From the NCBI RefSeq assembly GCF_019669985.1, contig NZ_AP019782.1:674501-738500 (forward strand): a stretch of 64,000 nucleotides of DNA, written 5' to 3'. The position numbers and the translations under genes were made by a program. Positions 38,301 to 47,328 of this stretch are shown piece by piece. Origin of the DNA: Methylogaea oryzae (lineage in GTDB: Bacteria; Pseudomonadota; Gammaproteobacteria; Methylococcales; Methylococcaceae). Under the pieces are notes generated by a model. That model searched no databases, was not told the DNA's origin, and saw only the letters and a list, made by a program, of their open reading frames with translations. How positions within the stretch are numbered: the first letter of the stretch is position 1; each line of letters starts with the position of its first letter.

Positions 38301-40286
38301 GAAGCCGGCCGGCTGGAGCTGGAGTGGTTGCCCCTGCGGCCGGAGCAAGCGTTGCGGGAAGTGGCCGATTTGTTCGGCGCGCGCGTCGAGGAAAAAGGCC
38401 TGGAGTTGCTGGTGGATATCGCCCCCCAGGTGCCGGCGGAAGTGGTGGGGGACTCCCTGCGGTTGACCCAGGTGCTCAACAACCTGCTGGGCAACGCTGT
38501 CAAATTCACCGAGCGGGGCGAAATTTGCCTGTCTTTGGACGTCGCATCCGAGGACGGCGACGACATCCTCCTGCGTTTCGCCGTGCGGGATACCGGCATC
38601 GGCATGACCAAAGCTCAGGCCGGGCAATTATTCGAGGTGTTCGCCCAGGGCGACGGCTCCATCACCCGCAAATACGGCGGCACCGGCTTGGGGTTGGCCA
38701 TTTGCCGCAAGCTAGTGGCGTTGATGGGCGGCGAGATCAGCGTCGCCAGTGTGCAAGGACAAGGTTCCACCTTCACGTTCACCGTCCGGACCCGGCGTTC
38801 GCCCAACAGCCCGGAGTCGCAAAAATTGCAGCGGCTGGGGCCGCGCAAAGTGCTGGTGGTGGACGACCAGGACAGCGCGCGGCGCATTTTGTTCCGTTGC
38901 CTGGACGCATGGGGGCTGGAGTCCGGTGTCGCGGCTTCGGGCGAAGAGGCGCTGGCCTGCGTTCGGGAGGCCGCCGCCGCCGGCGCGCCTTTCGATGCGC
39001 TGTTGTTGGACTGGCGCATGCCCGGTATCGATGGGCTCGAGGTGCTGCGCCGACTGGAGGCGGAGGCCGCCGAGGGGCACCAGCCTCATGCGCTGTCGAT
39101 CATCATGGTTACCGCCCACGATCGCGCGGCGCTGCTGGCGGAAGCCGGCGCCTTGCGCATCGATCGCATCCTGGCCAAGCCGGTGACGCCTTCCGGCTTG
39201 TTCGACGCCTTGGCCCTGCGCGGCCAAGCATCCAGGCAAAACCCGCCGGCCAATGGCGGCGCGCTCGAGGGGAATCTGGAAGGGATGCGGGTGTTGCTGG
39301 TGGAAGACAACGCCTTGAACCAGATGGTGGCGGCGGAATTCCTTAAAAAGCGCGGCGTTCGGGTTACCTTGGCCAACCATGGCGGCGAAGCCTTGGAATG
39401 GGTCGAACGCCAGGCGTTCGACGCCGTGCTGATGGATTTGCACATGCCGGTGATGGACGGTTACGAGACCACCCGCCGCATTCGCGCTTTGCCCAAGACC
39501 GCCGGGTTGCCCATTATCGCCATGACGGCGGCGGTGTTGAAAGAAGACCGGGAGCATTGCGCCGCCGCCGGTATGGTCGATTTCGTCGCCAAACCCATCG
39601 TGCCGGCGGAGCTGGCCCGCGTTTTGGCTCGTTGGGTCAACGCCCCCGGCCAATCCGCCGGCGGCGCGGCCGCCGAGGCCGAAACGACGGCCGCGCCATC
39701 GGATAACCTGCCCGGGTTCGATTTGGCTCAAGCCCTGGGGCGCTTGGACGGCGATCGCGAGTTGCTCCGGCATCTGTTGCGGGGATTCGCCGAGGATCAG
39801 GGGGACGTCATGATACGGTTGGATGCGCTGCTGCGGGAGGGCGACCTCCCCCAGGCGGCGGAGCTGCTGCATACGCTCAAGGGCGTGGCGGCCAATGTGG
39901 GCGCGGTGGAAGTGGCCGATGCGGCACGGCGGTTGGAACGGGAGATCGCGTCCGGCGATCAACCGATTTCCCTGCGGGAGTGCGCCGATGCGATGACCCG
40001 AGCCTTGGCCGCCATCGGTAGCGCGCTGACGGCGGCCAATGGGGAAAGCGTCGCCATCGACTTGCGGCGCCTGGCGGCGTTGCTGGCCGAACTCAGGCCC
40101 TATCTGGAAGAGCGGGAATTGGTGCCGGACGAGTTGCTGCACGATTTGCAGCAATTGGCCCGGCACGAGCCGCCCGGCGCGCCGCTGGGGCGGTTGTTGC
40201 GGCAAATCGACCGGTTCGACCACGACGGCGCCTTGGGCAGCGTGGAGCAAATAACGGCCATGTGGCGACTGGAGACGCGACCGTGA
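35325..40286 (+). CDS. Hybrid sensor histidine kinase with Cache, HAMP, four PAS, two receivers and HPt
   Basis: A 1653-residue phosphorelay kinase. Order: membrane helix about 8-28; periplasmic dCache-like sensor to about 310; second helix about 317-337; HAMP to about 395; PAS domains near 405-527, 533-655, 660-785 and 795-915; HisKA with phosphorylatable His940 ([10 protein letters not shown]); HATPase ([26 protein letters not shown]); REC1 with Asp1229 (LLLDWRMPG); REC2 with Asp1371 ([11 protein letters not shown]); HPt with His1516 ([14 protein letters not shown]). All phosphotransfer residues are intact. It overlaps both neighbours, so it is translated with them. The target is probably the REC-GGDEF-EAL protein encoded two genes later. 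Confidence 0.93.
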   Translation: MSFDGILPRLLLAFLLLSPLPLAGLAWFYSGVFEQTLIDAAQRNLAAVADKKYDQINAYFDERLANGLWLARTTKIQEALPMLSALAARGGLRSERFQEMLRHYGKYYRTTYDSMGYYDLLLIDEAGNVVFSIRREADLGSNLNSGPYRDSALAVAHRDALALFEVQTSVDRAYAPSGGEPAIFIVTPVFRDGKAMGSLVLQMDMRKLAAVLGDNTGLGESGETVLAQSMEGGARYVSALRHVDNGAYRQLVPTDGRRARAMWFALEGKRGYGIATDYAGTEVIAAWRYLPALNWGMVVKIDTAEAFAPVYRLRAQVWGILGLLLLFSVATALAMGRGLVAPLQHLISATGRIAEGDLRQRAAVRGWHELRELAVSFNRMADRVSADQAMLERRVEARVSEVQRAKALYDALVASISAGVYTFRKRPYGGMGFEYVSPRFCELLGVAQEDIRRDPVLPFALVHPDDRDEMARRNQEAIDRLAPFRFECRFLVRGETRWFHIESDPLRTEEGASVWNGVLIDITERKLADAALAAAAEQTRTIVDNILDGIIAIDGLGIIQRFNRAAERIFGYTADEVVGRNINMLMPEPHHSLHDSYLTNYRAGGVGLIIGQAREVEALRKNGERFAMDLLVSEVRRYGGPMLIGIVRDITERKRLEAAQLESEARFRSTFDEAAIGMALVSPEGRFLQANDALCRIVGYAEDELRQKRFQDITHPDDLSGDLALAAELAAGARAGYQLEKRYFHKDGHVVWVQLNGSSVRDAEGGLLYFIAQIQDITERRQADAVLREALSKAQRYSDALDSVPAFIYIKDKRCRYVHANRAVLELFGCSAEDLPGSDDSRFFPPEAAARLRAVDERVLNLGEATQAEIDVPAADGQRRRVYWEIKHPIYDGNGEIWGLCGVSTDITERKLTEEALQAAKQVAEAASRAKSEFLANMSHEIRTPMNAILGLTQLVLEDELSARQADYLRKVHASSRALLGILNDVLDYSKIEAGRLELEWLPLRPEQALREVADLFGARVEEKGLELLVDIAPQVPAEVVGDSLRLTQVLNNLLGNAVKFTERGEICLSLDVASEDGDDILLRFAVRDTGIGMTKAQAGQLFEVFAQGDGSITRKYGGTGLGLAICRKLVALMGGEISVASVQGQGSTFTFTVRTRRSPNSPESQKLQRLGPRKVLVVDDQDSARRILFRCLDAWGLESGVAASGEEALACVREAAAAGAPFDALLLDWRMPGIDGLEVLRRLEAEAAEGHQPHALSIIMVTAHDRAALLAEAGALRIDRILAKPVTPSGLFDALALRGQASRQNPPANGGALEGNLEGMRVLLVEDNALNQMVAAEFLKKRGVRVTLANHGGEALEWVERQAFDAVLMDLHMPVMDGYETTRRIRALPKTAGLPIIAMTAAVLKEDREHCAAAGMVDFVAKPIVPAELARVLARWVNAPGQSAGGAAAEAETTAAPSDNLPGFDLAQALGRLDGDRELLRHLLRGFAEDQGDVMIRLDALLREGDLPQAAELLHTLKGVAANVGAVEVADAARRLEREIASGDQPISLRECADAMTRALAAIGSALTAANGESVAIDLRRLAALLAELRPYLEERELVPDELLHDLQQLARHEPPGAPLGRLLRQIDRFDHDGALGSVEQITAMWRLETRP

Positions 40287-43200
40287 GCGACGCGACGAGT
40301 CAATCGAGTCAGTCCATCAGGCTGGGGCTGATGCCGCCGCTCACGGGGCTGGTGTCGCTCTACGGCCAGGAGATCGTTTGGGCGGCCCGCATCGCTTGCG
40401 ACGAAATCAACGAGCAAGGCGGCGTGCTCGGCCGACCGCTGGAATTGATCGTCGAGGACGACGGCAGCCTGCCGCAGACCGCCGTGCCGGCCGCTTTGCG
40501 GCTGGTGGAAGAGCATCGCTGCGCCGCCATCATCGGCAACCTGCTGTCCAATTCCCGCATCGCCGTCGCCGGCCAGGTGGCGGAAACCAAGCGTATCCCC
40601 TACCTGAATTTCTCGTTTTACGAGGGCAGCATCTCCGGCCGCTATTTTTTCCATTTCGCGGCGTTGCCCAACCAGCAGATCGACAAGATGATCCCCTGGA
40701 TGGGGCGGCAGTACGGCTTCAAAATGTTTTTCGCCGGCAACAACTACGAGTGGCCGCGCGGCTCCATCGACGCCGCCAAACGGGTGCTGAACGGGCTCGG
40801 CGGCGACGTGGTCGGGGAGGAGTATTTGCCCATCGGCGCGTCGCCGGAGGAAATCGATGTTTTGCTGCGGCAGGTGGCGCGCTCCGGCGCCGATGTGTTC
40901 GTGCCTTATTTCGCCGGCAGCGACCAATTGACCCTGCTGACCCATTTCACCGAGATGGGCTTGAAAAACCATATGGCGGTGGTGATGGGCCATTACGACG
41001 AGGCCATGGTGAGCCGGTTGCCGGCCTCGGTGCGGGAAGGCTTTTATTCCAGCAACACCTACTTCATGTCGGTGCCGACCCAGGAAAACCGCCGTTACCT
41101 CGCCCGCTTGGCGGCCCTGCCGGGCATCGACGGCATCTGGCCCAAGGGTAACGGCGTGGTGACCAATTTCGGCGAAGGCGCCTATTTGTGCGTGCACGCT
41201 TTCGCCCAGGCGGCGCGGGCCGCCGGCAGCGTCGAGGCGGAAGCGCTGGCGGACGCTCTGGAGCGGATTCGCCTGCGCGGTCCCCAGGGCGATGTGGTCA
41301 TGGACGCGGCCACCCACCATGCTGCCGTCAATACCTACCTGGCGCGCTGCGAGGCCGACGGCGGTTTTCGCATTATCGAAAGCTTCGGCCAAAATCCGCC
41401 GCGTATTCCCGAACGTTACCGGGAGCAGGCGCAGGCGGCCAAGCTGCACGAATCGCCCGCCTCGCCACAGGTGGCGGCGCGCCTGGCGGCGGATTTGAGC
41501 GCGGCCAGGCAAAAAGTCGGCAAGGCGCAGAACATCCTGGCCCACGCCGATATGGCGATCGTGGCCACCGACGCGCGGGGCCGCATCAGCGAAGCCAACC
41601 GCAGCGCCTGCCTGATGTTCGGTTACGCGGCGGACGAGCTGGAGGGCATGTTGGTGCACGATTTGTTGCCGCCGCATTTTCGCCGTAAGCATGCCGAATT
41701 GTTCCAGCGTTTCGTCGACGGCGAGGAGACCGAGCGGCGCATGGCCTCCCGCGGCGAAGTGACCGGCTATCGCAAGGACGGCACGTTTTTCCCCCTGGAG
41801 GCCTCCATCGCCAAGTTCCGCGAGGAAGGGAACTGGTCGCTGGTGGTGACCATGCGCGACATCACCGACCGCAAGAAGGCCGAGGACGAGCTGTTGTGGC
41901 GCGCCACCCACGATCCCTTGACCGGCCTGCCCAACCGGGCGCTGATCCGCGAGCGGTTGGCCAGCGCCTTGCAGCGTTCACGCCGGCAAAAACTCAGCGT
42001 GGCGCTGCTGTTCGTCGATCTGGACGGCTTCAAGCTGGTCAACGACACCCACGGGCACGAAGCCGGCGACGTCTTGCTAAAAGGCGTGGCGCAACGGCTG
42101 ATGGAGCAGGTGCGGCCCGGCGACACGGTGGCGCGGCTGGCGGGCGACGAGTTCGTGGTGTTGTGCGAGCAGGTGGAGCATGCCGCTGCGGTGTCCAGCC
42201 TGGCGCAGCGCATCAACGCGGCCTTGCGCGATCCCATCGATTTCGGCGATCTGCCGTTGACCGTCACCGCCAGCATCGGCATCGCCGTGGGCCACGGCAC
42301 CACCCATTCCGCCGACGACCTGTTGCGTTCCGCCGACACGGCCATGTACGCGGTGAAGGAAAAAGGCCGCGACGGCTGGCAGTTTTTCAGCGACAGCCTG
42401 CAGGACCAGGCGCGCCAGCGGCTGGTGATTACCCAGGGGTTGCGGCTGGCCATTGCCAACAACGAGTTGTCGCCCCGTTTCCAACCCATCGTCGCCGCCG
42501 GCAGCGGCCGCATCGTCGGCGCGGAGTTGCTGCTGCGCTGGCACCCGCCGGAAGGCGAGGTGTCGCCGGCGGCGTTCATTCCCATCGCCGAAATCACCGG
42601 GGTCATCGTGCCCATCGGCGCCTGGGTGTTTCGCGAGGCTTGCCGGGCCGAGGCCGATTGGCGGCGGCGCTGGGGCGAGGCGGCTCCCTATGTGTCGGTG
42701 AACGTGTCGGCGCGGCAGCTGGGCGAGGAGTCTCTGGCCCAGGATTTCGCCGCCGTGCTGAGCGAGACCGGCGCCGATCCGGCGCGGCTGTTGCTGGAAG
42801 TGACCGAGACCTCCCTGATGGCGGACGTGGAGGCCAATCTGCGCGTGTTGAACCGCTTGGCGGATTTGGGCCTGCGGGTGGCGGTGGACGATTTCGGCAC
42901 CGGTTATTCGTCCCTGGCCCAATTGACGCGTTTGCCGGTCAACGTGCTGAAAATCGACCGGGCCTTCGTCAACGGCATCGAGCAGCAGCGGGAAAGCCGC
43001 ACGGTCACCCGCGCGGTCATCGGCTTGGGCAAGGCGCTGGGGCTGAAGCTGGTGGCCGAGGGGGTGGAAACCGAGGCGCAGTTGCTGGAGTTGCGCAGCA
43101 ACGGCTGCGATTTCATCCAGGGCTATTTTTTCCATCGCCCGTTGGAGGAGGCGGCATTCGTCGCCGCGGTGGACCGGGAGGCCGGCGTCGCGGAAGAGGG

Positions 43201-43639
43201 CGGCGAGGCCGACCTGTTTTTCCTGATCTATGTCAGCCAGGCGACGCAGCCGATGGACGAGGCGCAGTTGGCGGCGCTGTTGAAAAAAGCCCAGGTGAGC
43301 AACGGCGGCCGCGGCATTACCGGTTGCCTGATTTATCAGGACGGTTATTTCATGCAAATGCTGGAAGGCCGGCGCGACACGGTGCTGGAGTTGCTGGTCA
43401 GCATCGAGCGCGATCCGCGCCACCGCGGGCTGCGCATCGTGATGCAGGGGGAGGAAAGCCATCGGGTCTTCCTGGAATGGAGCATGGGGTTCCGCGACAT
43501 GGCCGAGTTGCCGGGCGAGCGGGATTTCGCCCAATGGAGCCGCCGCACGATCAATTTCATGGAATTGTCGGAGGACGCCCGCACCTGCTACGGGTATATT
43601 ACGGCTTTGGCCGGTTCCCGCCAGGTAAAGCTTCCCTAA
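40283..43639 (+). CDS. Solute-binding-PAS-GGDEF-EAL-BLUF fusion, light- and ligand-responsive c-di-GMP enzyme
   Basis: A protein of 1118 residues from GTG 40283 (overlap GTGA with the kinase stop, GGAG eight bases upstream; ATG 40262 is an alternative). Residues 1-390 are an AmiC/UrtA-like binding fold without signal peptide, so cytoplasmic. PAS is at about 416-535, GGDEF at about 540-703 with AGDEF (620-624) and an RxxD inhibition site (RPGD) five residues before it, EAL at about 723-956 with ELL in place of EAL but DDFGTGYSSL intact, and BLUF from about 978. BLUF residues Tyr983, Asn1007, Gln1025, Trp1066 and Met1068 correspond to AppA Tyr21, Asn45, Gln63, Trp104 and Met106 at one constant offset. 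It likely makes and/or degrades cyclic-di-GMP under blue light and an unknown ligand. Confidence 0.92.
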   Translation: MSDATSQSSQSIRLGLMPPLTGLVSLYGQEIVWAARIACDEINEQGGVLGRPLELIVEDDGSLPQTAVPAALRLVEEHRCAAIIGNLLSNSRIAVAGQVAETKRIPYLNFSFYEGSISGRYFFHFAALPNQQIDKMIPWMGRQYGFKMFFAGNNYEWPRGSIDAAKRVLNGLGGDVVGEEYLPIGASPEEIDVLLRQVARSGADVFVPYFAGSDQLTLLTHFTEMGLKNHMAVVMGHYDEAMVSRLPASVREGFYSSNTYFMSVPTQENRRYLARLAALPGIDGIWPKGNGVVTNFGEGAYLCVHAFAQAARAAGSVEAEALADALERIRLRGPQGDVVMDAATHHAAVNTYLARCEADGGFRIIESFGQNPPRIPERYREQAQAAKLHESPASPQVAARLAADLSAARQKVGKAQNILAHADMAIVATDARGRISEANRSACLMFGYAADELEGMLVHDLLPPHFRRKHAELFQRFVDGEETERRMASRGEVTGYRKDGTFFPLEASIAKFREEGNWSLVVTMRDITDRKKAEDELLWRATHDPLTGLPNRALIRERLASALQRSRRQKLSVALLFVDLDGFKLVNDTHGHEAGDVLLKGVAQRLMEQVRPGDTVARLAGDEFVVLCEQVEHAAAVSSLAQRINAALRDPIDFGDLPLTVTASIGIAVGHGTTHSADDLLRSADTAMYAVKEKGRDGWQFFSDSLQDQARQRLVITQGLRLAIANNELSPRFQPIVAAGSGRIVGAELLLRWHPPEGEVSPAAFIPIAEITGVIVPIGAWVFREACRAEADWRRRWGEAAPYVSVNVSARQLGEESLAQDFAAVLSETGADPARLLLEVTETSLMADVEANLRVLNRLADLGLRVAVDDFGTGYSSLAQLTRLPVNVLKIDRAFVNGIEQQRESRTVTRAVIGLGKALGLKLVAEGVETEAQLLELRSNGCDFIQGYFFHRPLEEAAFVAAVDREAGVAEEGGEADLFFLIYVSQATQPMDEAQLAALLKKAQVSNGGRGITGCLIYQDGYFMQMLEGRRDTVLELLVSIERDPRHRGLRIVMQGEESHRVFLEWSMGFRDMAELPGERDFAQWSRRTINFMELSEDARTCYGYITALAGSRQVKLP

Positions 43640-43657
43640 AATTCGCGCCCTACAGCC

Positions 43658-45799
43658 ATGCAGCCGTTCGATTCCGCTTTTTTCCGCAGTCGACCCCTGG
43701 GAGGAATCGCAGGGGTATCCTCCTTGGAAGACAAGCCGCTGATCCTGTTGGTGGACGATGTGCCCGTCAATTTGCACGTATTGGCGGCGGCGCTGAAGTC
43801 CTCCTATCGCATCAAAACCGCCACCAGCGGCGCGGCGGCTTTGGAACTGGTGCAGCGGGAAGACCGGCCGCAGCTGATCCTGTTGGACGTGATGATGCCC
43901 GGCATGAGCGGCATCGAGGTGTTGCGGCGGCTGCGGGAAAATCCGGATACCCGCGACATTCCGGTGATCTTCGTCAGCGCCGACACCTCCGAACAAAGCC
44001 AGCTCGACGGTTTGGACCTGGGCGCCGAGGATTATTTGACCAAGCCGGTGGTGACTTCCGTGTTGCTGGCGCGGGTGCGCAACCTGATCCAGCGCAAACA
44101 GGCGGAAACCCAGTTGCGCCTGGCCGCCCACGTGTTCGAGCACAGCGGCGAGGCCATCATGATCACCGACCGGGACAACCGCATCATAGAGGTCAACCCG
44201 GCGTTCACCCGGCTCACCGGCTACGCCCTCGCGGACGTGGTTGGCCAGGATCCCCGCCTGCTCGCCTCCGGCCGCACCACCCGGGAAGACTACCTGGGCA
44301 TGTGGCGATCCATCCGCGAGCGCAACTTCTGGCAGGGGGAAATCTGGGACCGCAACAAGGACGGCGGCATCTATCCCAAGCTGCTCACCATCACGGTGGT
44401 GCGCAACGCTCGCGGCGACATCGACTACCACATCGCCAGCTTTGCCGACATCAGCGAGCAGAAGGCCGCCGAGGAGCGCATCCGCTATGTGGCCCACCAC
44501 GATCCGCTCACCGGATTGCCCAATCGATTGCATTTGCAGATCGTTCTGGAGCAGGTGGTTGCCGTCGCCCGGCGGGAACGGACCGAAGTGGCCTTGATGT
44601 TTATCGACCTGGACCGTTTCAAGGTCATCAACGATACGTTGGGCCACAATATCGGCGACGGGCTGCTGGTGGAGGTGGCGCGGCGCCTCAAGTCTTGCGT
44701 GCGGGAAAGCGACGTGGTGGCGCGCTTGGGCGGCGACGAGTTCGTGGTGGTGCTGAACGGCGATCGAGTGATCCAGGCCGCCGCCAACGTGGCGGAAAAA
44801 ATCCTTAATGGCTTTTCCCCGTCCTTCCAGGTGGAAGGGCACGCCCTGCACACCACTCCCAGTATCGGCATCAGCCTGTATCCCCAGGACGGCAACGACA
44901 TCGACACGCTGATGAAGCGCGCGGACACCGCCATGTACCATGCCAAGGAAGCGGGGCGCGGCCAGTTCCATTTCTACACCGAGGCGATGAACCGCCACAC
45001 CCAGGCGAAACTGGCTTTGGAAAACAGCCTGCACAACGCCCTGGAAAGGGACGAGTTCGTCGTTTACTACCAGCCCCAGGCCAGTTTGCTCAGCGGCCGC
45101 TTGGTGGGGGCCGAGGCGTTGATACGCTGGCGCCACCCGGAGCGGGGGTTGGTGATGCCCGACGAATTCATCCCCATCGCCGAGGAGAACGGCTTGATCC
45201 TGCCCATCGGCGAATGGGTGCTGCGGCAGGTGTGCCGACAGATCCGCGCTTGGCTTGGCGACGGCCTGCCGCCGCTCACCATCGCCGTCAACTTGTCGGC
45301 TCGGCAGTTTCGCCAAGAGGACTTGGTGGAGCGTATTCGCGGCATCGTCGAGGAATTCGCCGTGGACCCGGCGTGCATCGAGCTGGAAATCACCGAAAGC
45401 ACCGCCATGGAGCAGGCCGATATCACGGTGGAATTGTTCCGCGCTTTGCGCGCCGCCGGATTCTGCATCGCTATCGACGATTTCGGCACCGGTTATTCGT
45501 CCCTGAGCTACTTGCGGCGCTTCCCCGTCGATCGATTGAAAATCGACCGCTCGTTCGTGCTGGATATCGCCGACGATCCCAACGACGCGGCCATCGCCCA
45601 CGCCGTCATCAAGATGGCCGCCAGCCTGGGGTTGAAGGTAGTGGCGGAAGGGGTGGAAACCGATGCCCAGCGACAGTTCTTGCAGGAGCGCGGCTGCGAT
45701 TATCTGCAGGGATACTGGTACGGCAAACCCATGGACGCGGAGGCTTTCGCCGCTTTCGTGCGGACGGCCTTGGGGAAAGGGGAGATGCCGGAGGCTTGA
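43658..45799 (+). CDS. Response regulator with REC-PAS-GGDEF-EAL
   Basis: A 713-residue cytoplasmic output protein. REC at about residues 27-145 with Asp77 (LILLDVMMPG); PAS at about 155-275 (HSGEAIMITDRDNRIIEVNP); GGDEF at about 285-445 with canonical GGDEF 358-362 and an RxxD I-site (RESD) five residues upstream; EAL at about 455-700 with Glu486-Ala-Leu, NLSARQF and DDFGTGYSSLSYL. Both cyclase and phosphodiesterase motifs look complete. The gene lies 18 bp after the BLUF gene and is the natural phosphate acceptor for the hybrid kinase. A later start before residue 20 is possible. Confidence 0.93.
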   Translation: MQPFDSAFFRSRPLGGIAGVSSLEDKPLILLVDDVPVNLHVLAAALKSSYRIKTATSGAAALELVQREDRPQLILLDVMMPGMSGIEVLRRLRENPDTRDIPVIFVSADTSEQSQLDGLDLGAEDYLTKPVVTSVLLARVRNLIQRKQAETQLRLAAHVFEHSGEAIMITDRDNRIIEVNPAFTRLTGYALADVVGQDPRLLASGRTTREDYLGMWRSIRERNFWQGEIWDRNKDGGIYPKLLTITVVRNARGDIDYHIASFADISEQKAAEERIRYVAHHDPLTGLPNRLHLQIVLEQVVAVARRERTEVALMFIDLDRFKVINDTLGHNIGDGLLVEVARRLKSCVRESDVVARLGGDEFVVVLNGDRVIQAAANVAEKILNGFSPSFQVEGHALHTTPSIGISLYPQDGNDIDTLMKRADTAMYHAKEAGRGQFHFYTEAMNRHTQAKLALENSLHNALERDEFVVYYQPQASLLSGRLVGAEALIRWRHPERGLVMPDEFIPIAEENGLILPIGEWVLRQVCRQIRAWLGDGLPPLTIAVNLSARQFRQEDLVERIRGIVEEFAVDPACIELEITESTAMEQADITVELFRALRAAGFCIAIDDFGTGYSSLSYLRRFPVDRLKIDRSFVLDIADDPNDAAIAHAVIKMAASLGLKVVAEGVETDAQRQFLQERGCDYLQGYWYGKPMDAEAFAAFVRTALGKGEMPEA

Positions 45800-45801
45800 C
45801 C

Positions 45802-45830
45802 CCAGCCCCGGCGGTTCGCCGCGGGGCTGG
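45802..45830. terminator. Hairpin between convergent GGDEF-EAL and pqqE genes
   Basis: A 9 bp stem (CCAGCCCCG 45802-45810, CGGGGCTGG 45822-45830) whose loop can itself fold through CGG-TTCG-CCG. There is no T-run, so it may be only a weak bidirectional terminator. Confidence 0.5.
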
Positions 45831-45841
45831 AATCCGCGCCG

Positions 45842-46948
45842 CTAACGCGGACCGCCGTGCTGCTTGGAGGTGCGGGAGTTGCGGAACACCAGCGGCTTTT
45901 CCTGCGGTTGCGCCGCATAGGCGGCGGCAATGGCCTCGTCCACCACCTTGCGCTTGGGCGACAGGCCGCATACCGGATCGGTGGCGGTGGCGTCGCCCGT
46001 CATCAAATAAGCCTGGCAGCGGCAGCCGCCGAAATCCTTGGCTTTTTCCGGGCAACTGCGGCAGGGTTCCTCCATCCAGTCGAAGCCGCGGAAACGGTTG
46101 AAGGCCGGCGAGTCTTCCCAGATTTCCTTGACGCTGAAATCCCGCACGTTGGGGCACTCCAGGCCCGGCAGTACGCGCGCTTCGTGGCAGGGCAGGGCGG
46201 CGCCGTCCGGGGCGATGGTGAGGAAGGTGGTGCCCCAGCCGTTCATGCAGGCCTTGGGCCGGTCTTCGTAGTAATCCGGCACCACGTAGTAGATCTTCAT
46301 CTTGCCGGCCAGCTTGGCCTTGTATTCCTGGGCGATGGCTTCGGCCTCGGCGAATTGCTCGCGGGTGGGCAGCAACTGATCGCGGTTGAGCAGGGCCCAG
46401 CCGTAGTACTGGCAATTGGCCAGTTCCAGGTAGTCGGCACCCAGTTCCACCGCCATGTCGAGGATTTCCCGCATCTGATGGATGTTCTGCCGGTGGATCA
46501 CCACGCACAGCACCATGGGGTAGCCGTGTTTTTTGATAAGGTGCGCGACTTCTTTCTTGTGCTCGTAGCTTTCCGTGCCGGCCAGGAAGTCGTTGAGGGT
46601 TTTGTCCGGCGACTGGATGCTGATCTGGATGTGGTCCAGGCCTGCGGCTTTCAGCGAGGCGATTTTCTCTTCCGTAAGGCCATAGCCGGAACTGATGAGA
46701 TTGGTGTAATAGCCCAGGCCGCGGGCATGGGCCACCAGCTCCGCCAAGTCCTGCCGGATCAGCGGCTCGCCGCCGGACAGGCCCAGCTGCACGGCGCCCA
46801 TGGCGCGGGCTTCGGAGAACACCCGCTTCCATTCCTCGGTGGATAACTCCTGGCTGTGGGCGGCGTAATCCAGCGGATTGGAGCAGTAGGGGCACTGCAA
46901 GGGGCAGCGGTAGGTCAGCTCCGCCAGCAGCCAGCGCGGTTTAGTCAT
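45842..46948 (-). CDS. pqqE: PqqA peptide cyclase (radical SAM PqqE)
   Basis: A 368-residue radical SAM enzyme that joins Glu and Tyr side chains of PqqA in the first step of PQQ synthesis. The cluster motif is Cys15-x3-Cys19-x2-Cys22 (CPLQCPYC). The C-terminal SPASM domain has further cysteines ([33 protein letters not shown]). It overlaps pqqD by eight bases. The PQQ product is the cofactor of methanol dehydrogenase. pqqA, pqqB and pqqC are not nearby. Confidence 0.96.
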   Translation of the reverse strand: MTKPRWLLAELTYRCPLQCPYCSNPLDYAAHSQELSTEEWKRVFSEARAMGAVQLGLSGGEPLIRQDLAELVAHARGLGYYTNLISSGYGLTEEKIASLKAAGLDHIQISIQSPDKTLNDFLAGTESYEHKKEVAHLIKKHGYPMVLCVVIHRQNIHQMREILDMAVELGADYLELANCQYYGWALLNRDQLLPTREQFAEAEAIAQEYKAKLAGKMKIYYVVPDYYEDRPKACMNGWGTTFLTIAPDGAALPCHEARVLPGLECPNVRDFSVKEIWEDSPAFNRFRGFDWMEEPCRSCPEKAKDFGGCRCQAYLMTGDATATDPVCGLSPKRKVVDEAIAAAYAAQPQEKPLVFRNSRTSKQHGGPR

Positions 46949-47225
46949 GGTTTTGCTGGATCCAGCCGTTGGCCAGGGCCACTTCCAGGAATTCGGAAAC
47001 GTCGCCCTTCAGCCCGGTGGTGTCGAACTGGGCTTCCAGCGTCGCCACCAGATCGTCCAGGTTGCGGCCGTCGCACAGCTTGAGGATTTCCGCCGCGCTG
47101 GGGTTCAGCTCCACCATACCTTCCGGGTAGAGAATCACGTATTTTTGCTGGGCTTCTTCCCATTGCAGGCGGTGCAGGGGAGAGAAGCGCAGCGCCGCGT
47201 CGGCGCGCAGGGTATTGTCGTTCAT
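46941..47225 (-). CDS. pqqD: PQQ biosynthesis chaperone PqqD
   Basis: A 94-residue winged-helix peptide carrier that presents PqqA to PqqE. The family pattern [23 protein letters not shown] and the ending [12 protein letters not shown] are present. It is translated before and overlapping with pqqE. It follows moxR by 103 bp on the same strand, so the three may form one transcription unit. Confidence 0.94.
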   Translation of the reverse strand: MNDNTLRADAALRFSPLHRLQWEEAQQKYVILYPEGMVELNPSAAEILKLCDGRNLDDLVATLEAQFDTTGLKGDVSEFLEVALANGWIQQNHD

Positions 47226-47328
47226 GGGCGTGTCGTCGTTGCTCGTCGGTGGATGGCGCAGGTGGGTGGGCGGAGGCGGAATCCTAGCATATTGGCCGGG
47301 GTTTGCCCCAGTGCCCGGGAGGCTTCGA

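Noticed and set aside
36285-38627. Minus-strand frame of 780 codons over the hybrid kinase
   Set aside because: Shadow of the kinase gene; His/Gln/Gly-rich translation without any motif.
42077-45601. Long open frame of 1174 codons on the minus strand over the two GGDEF-EAL genes
   Set aside because: It is the complement-frame shadow of high-GC coding DNA; it shows no domain, and both plus-strand genes have complete catalytic motifs.
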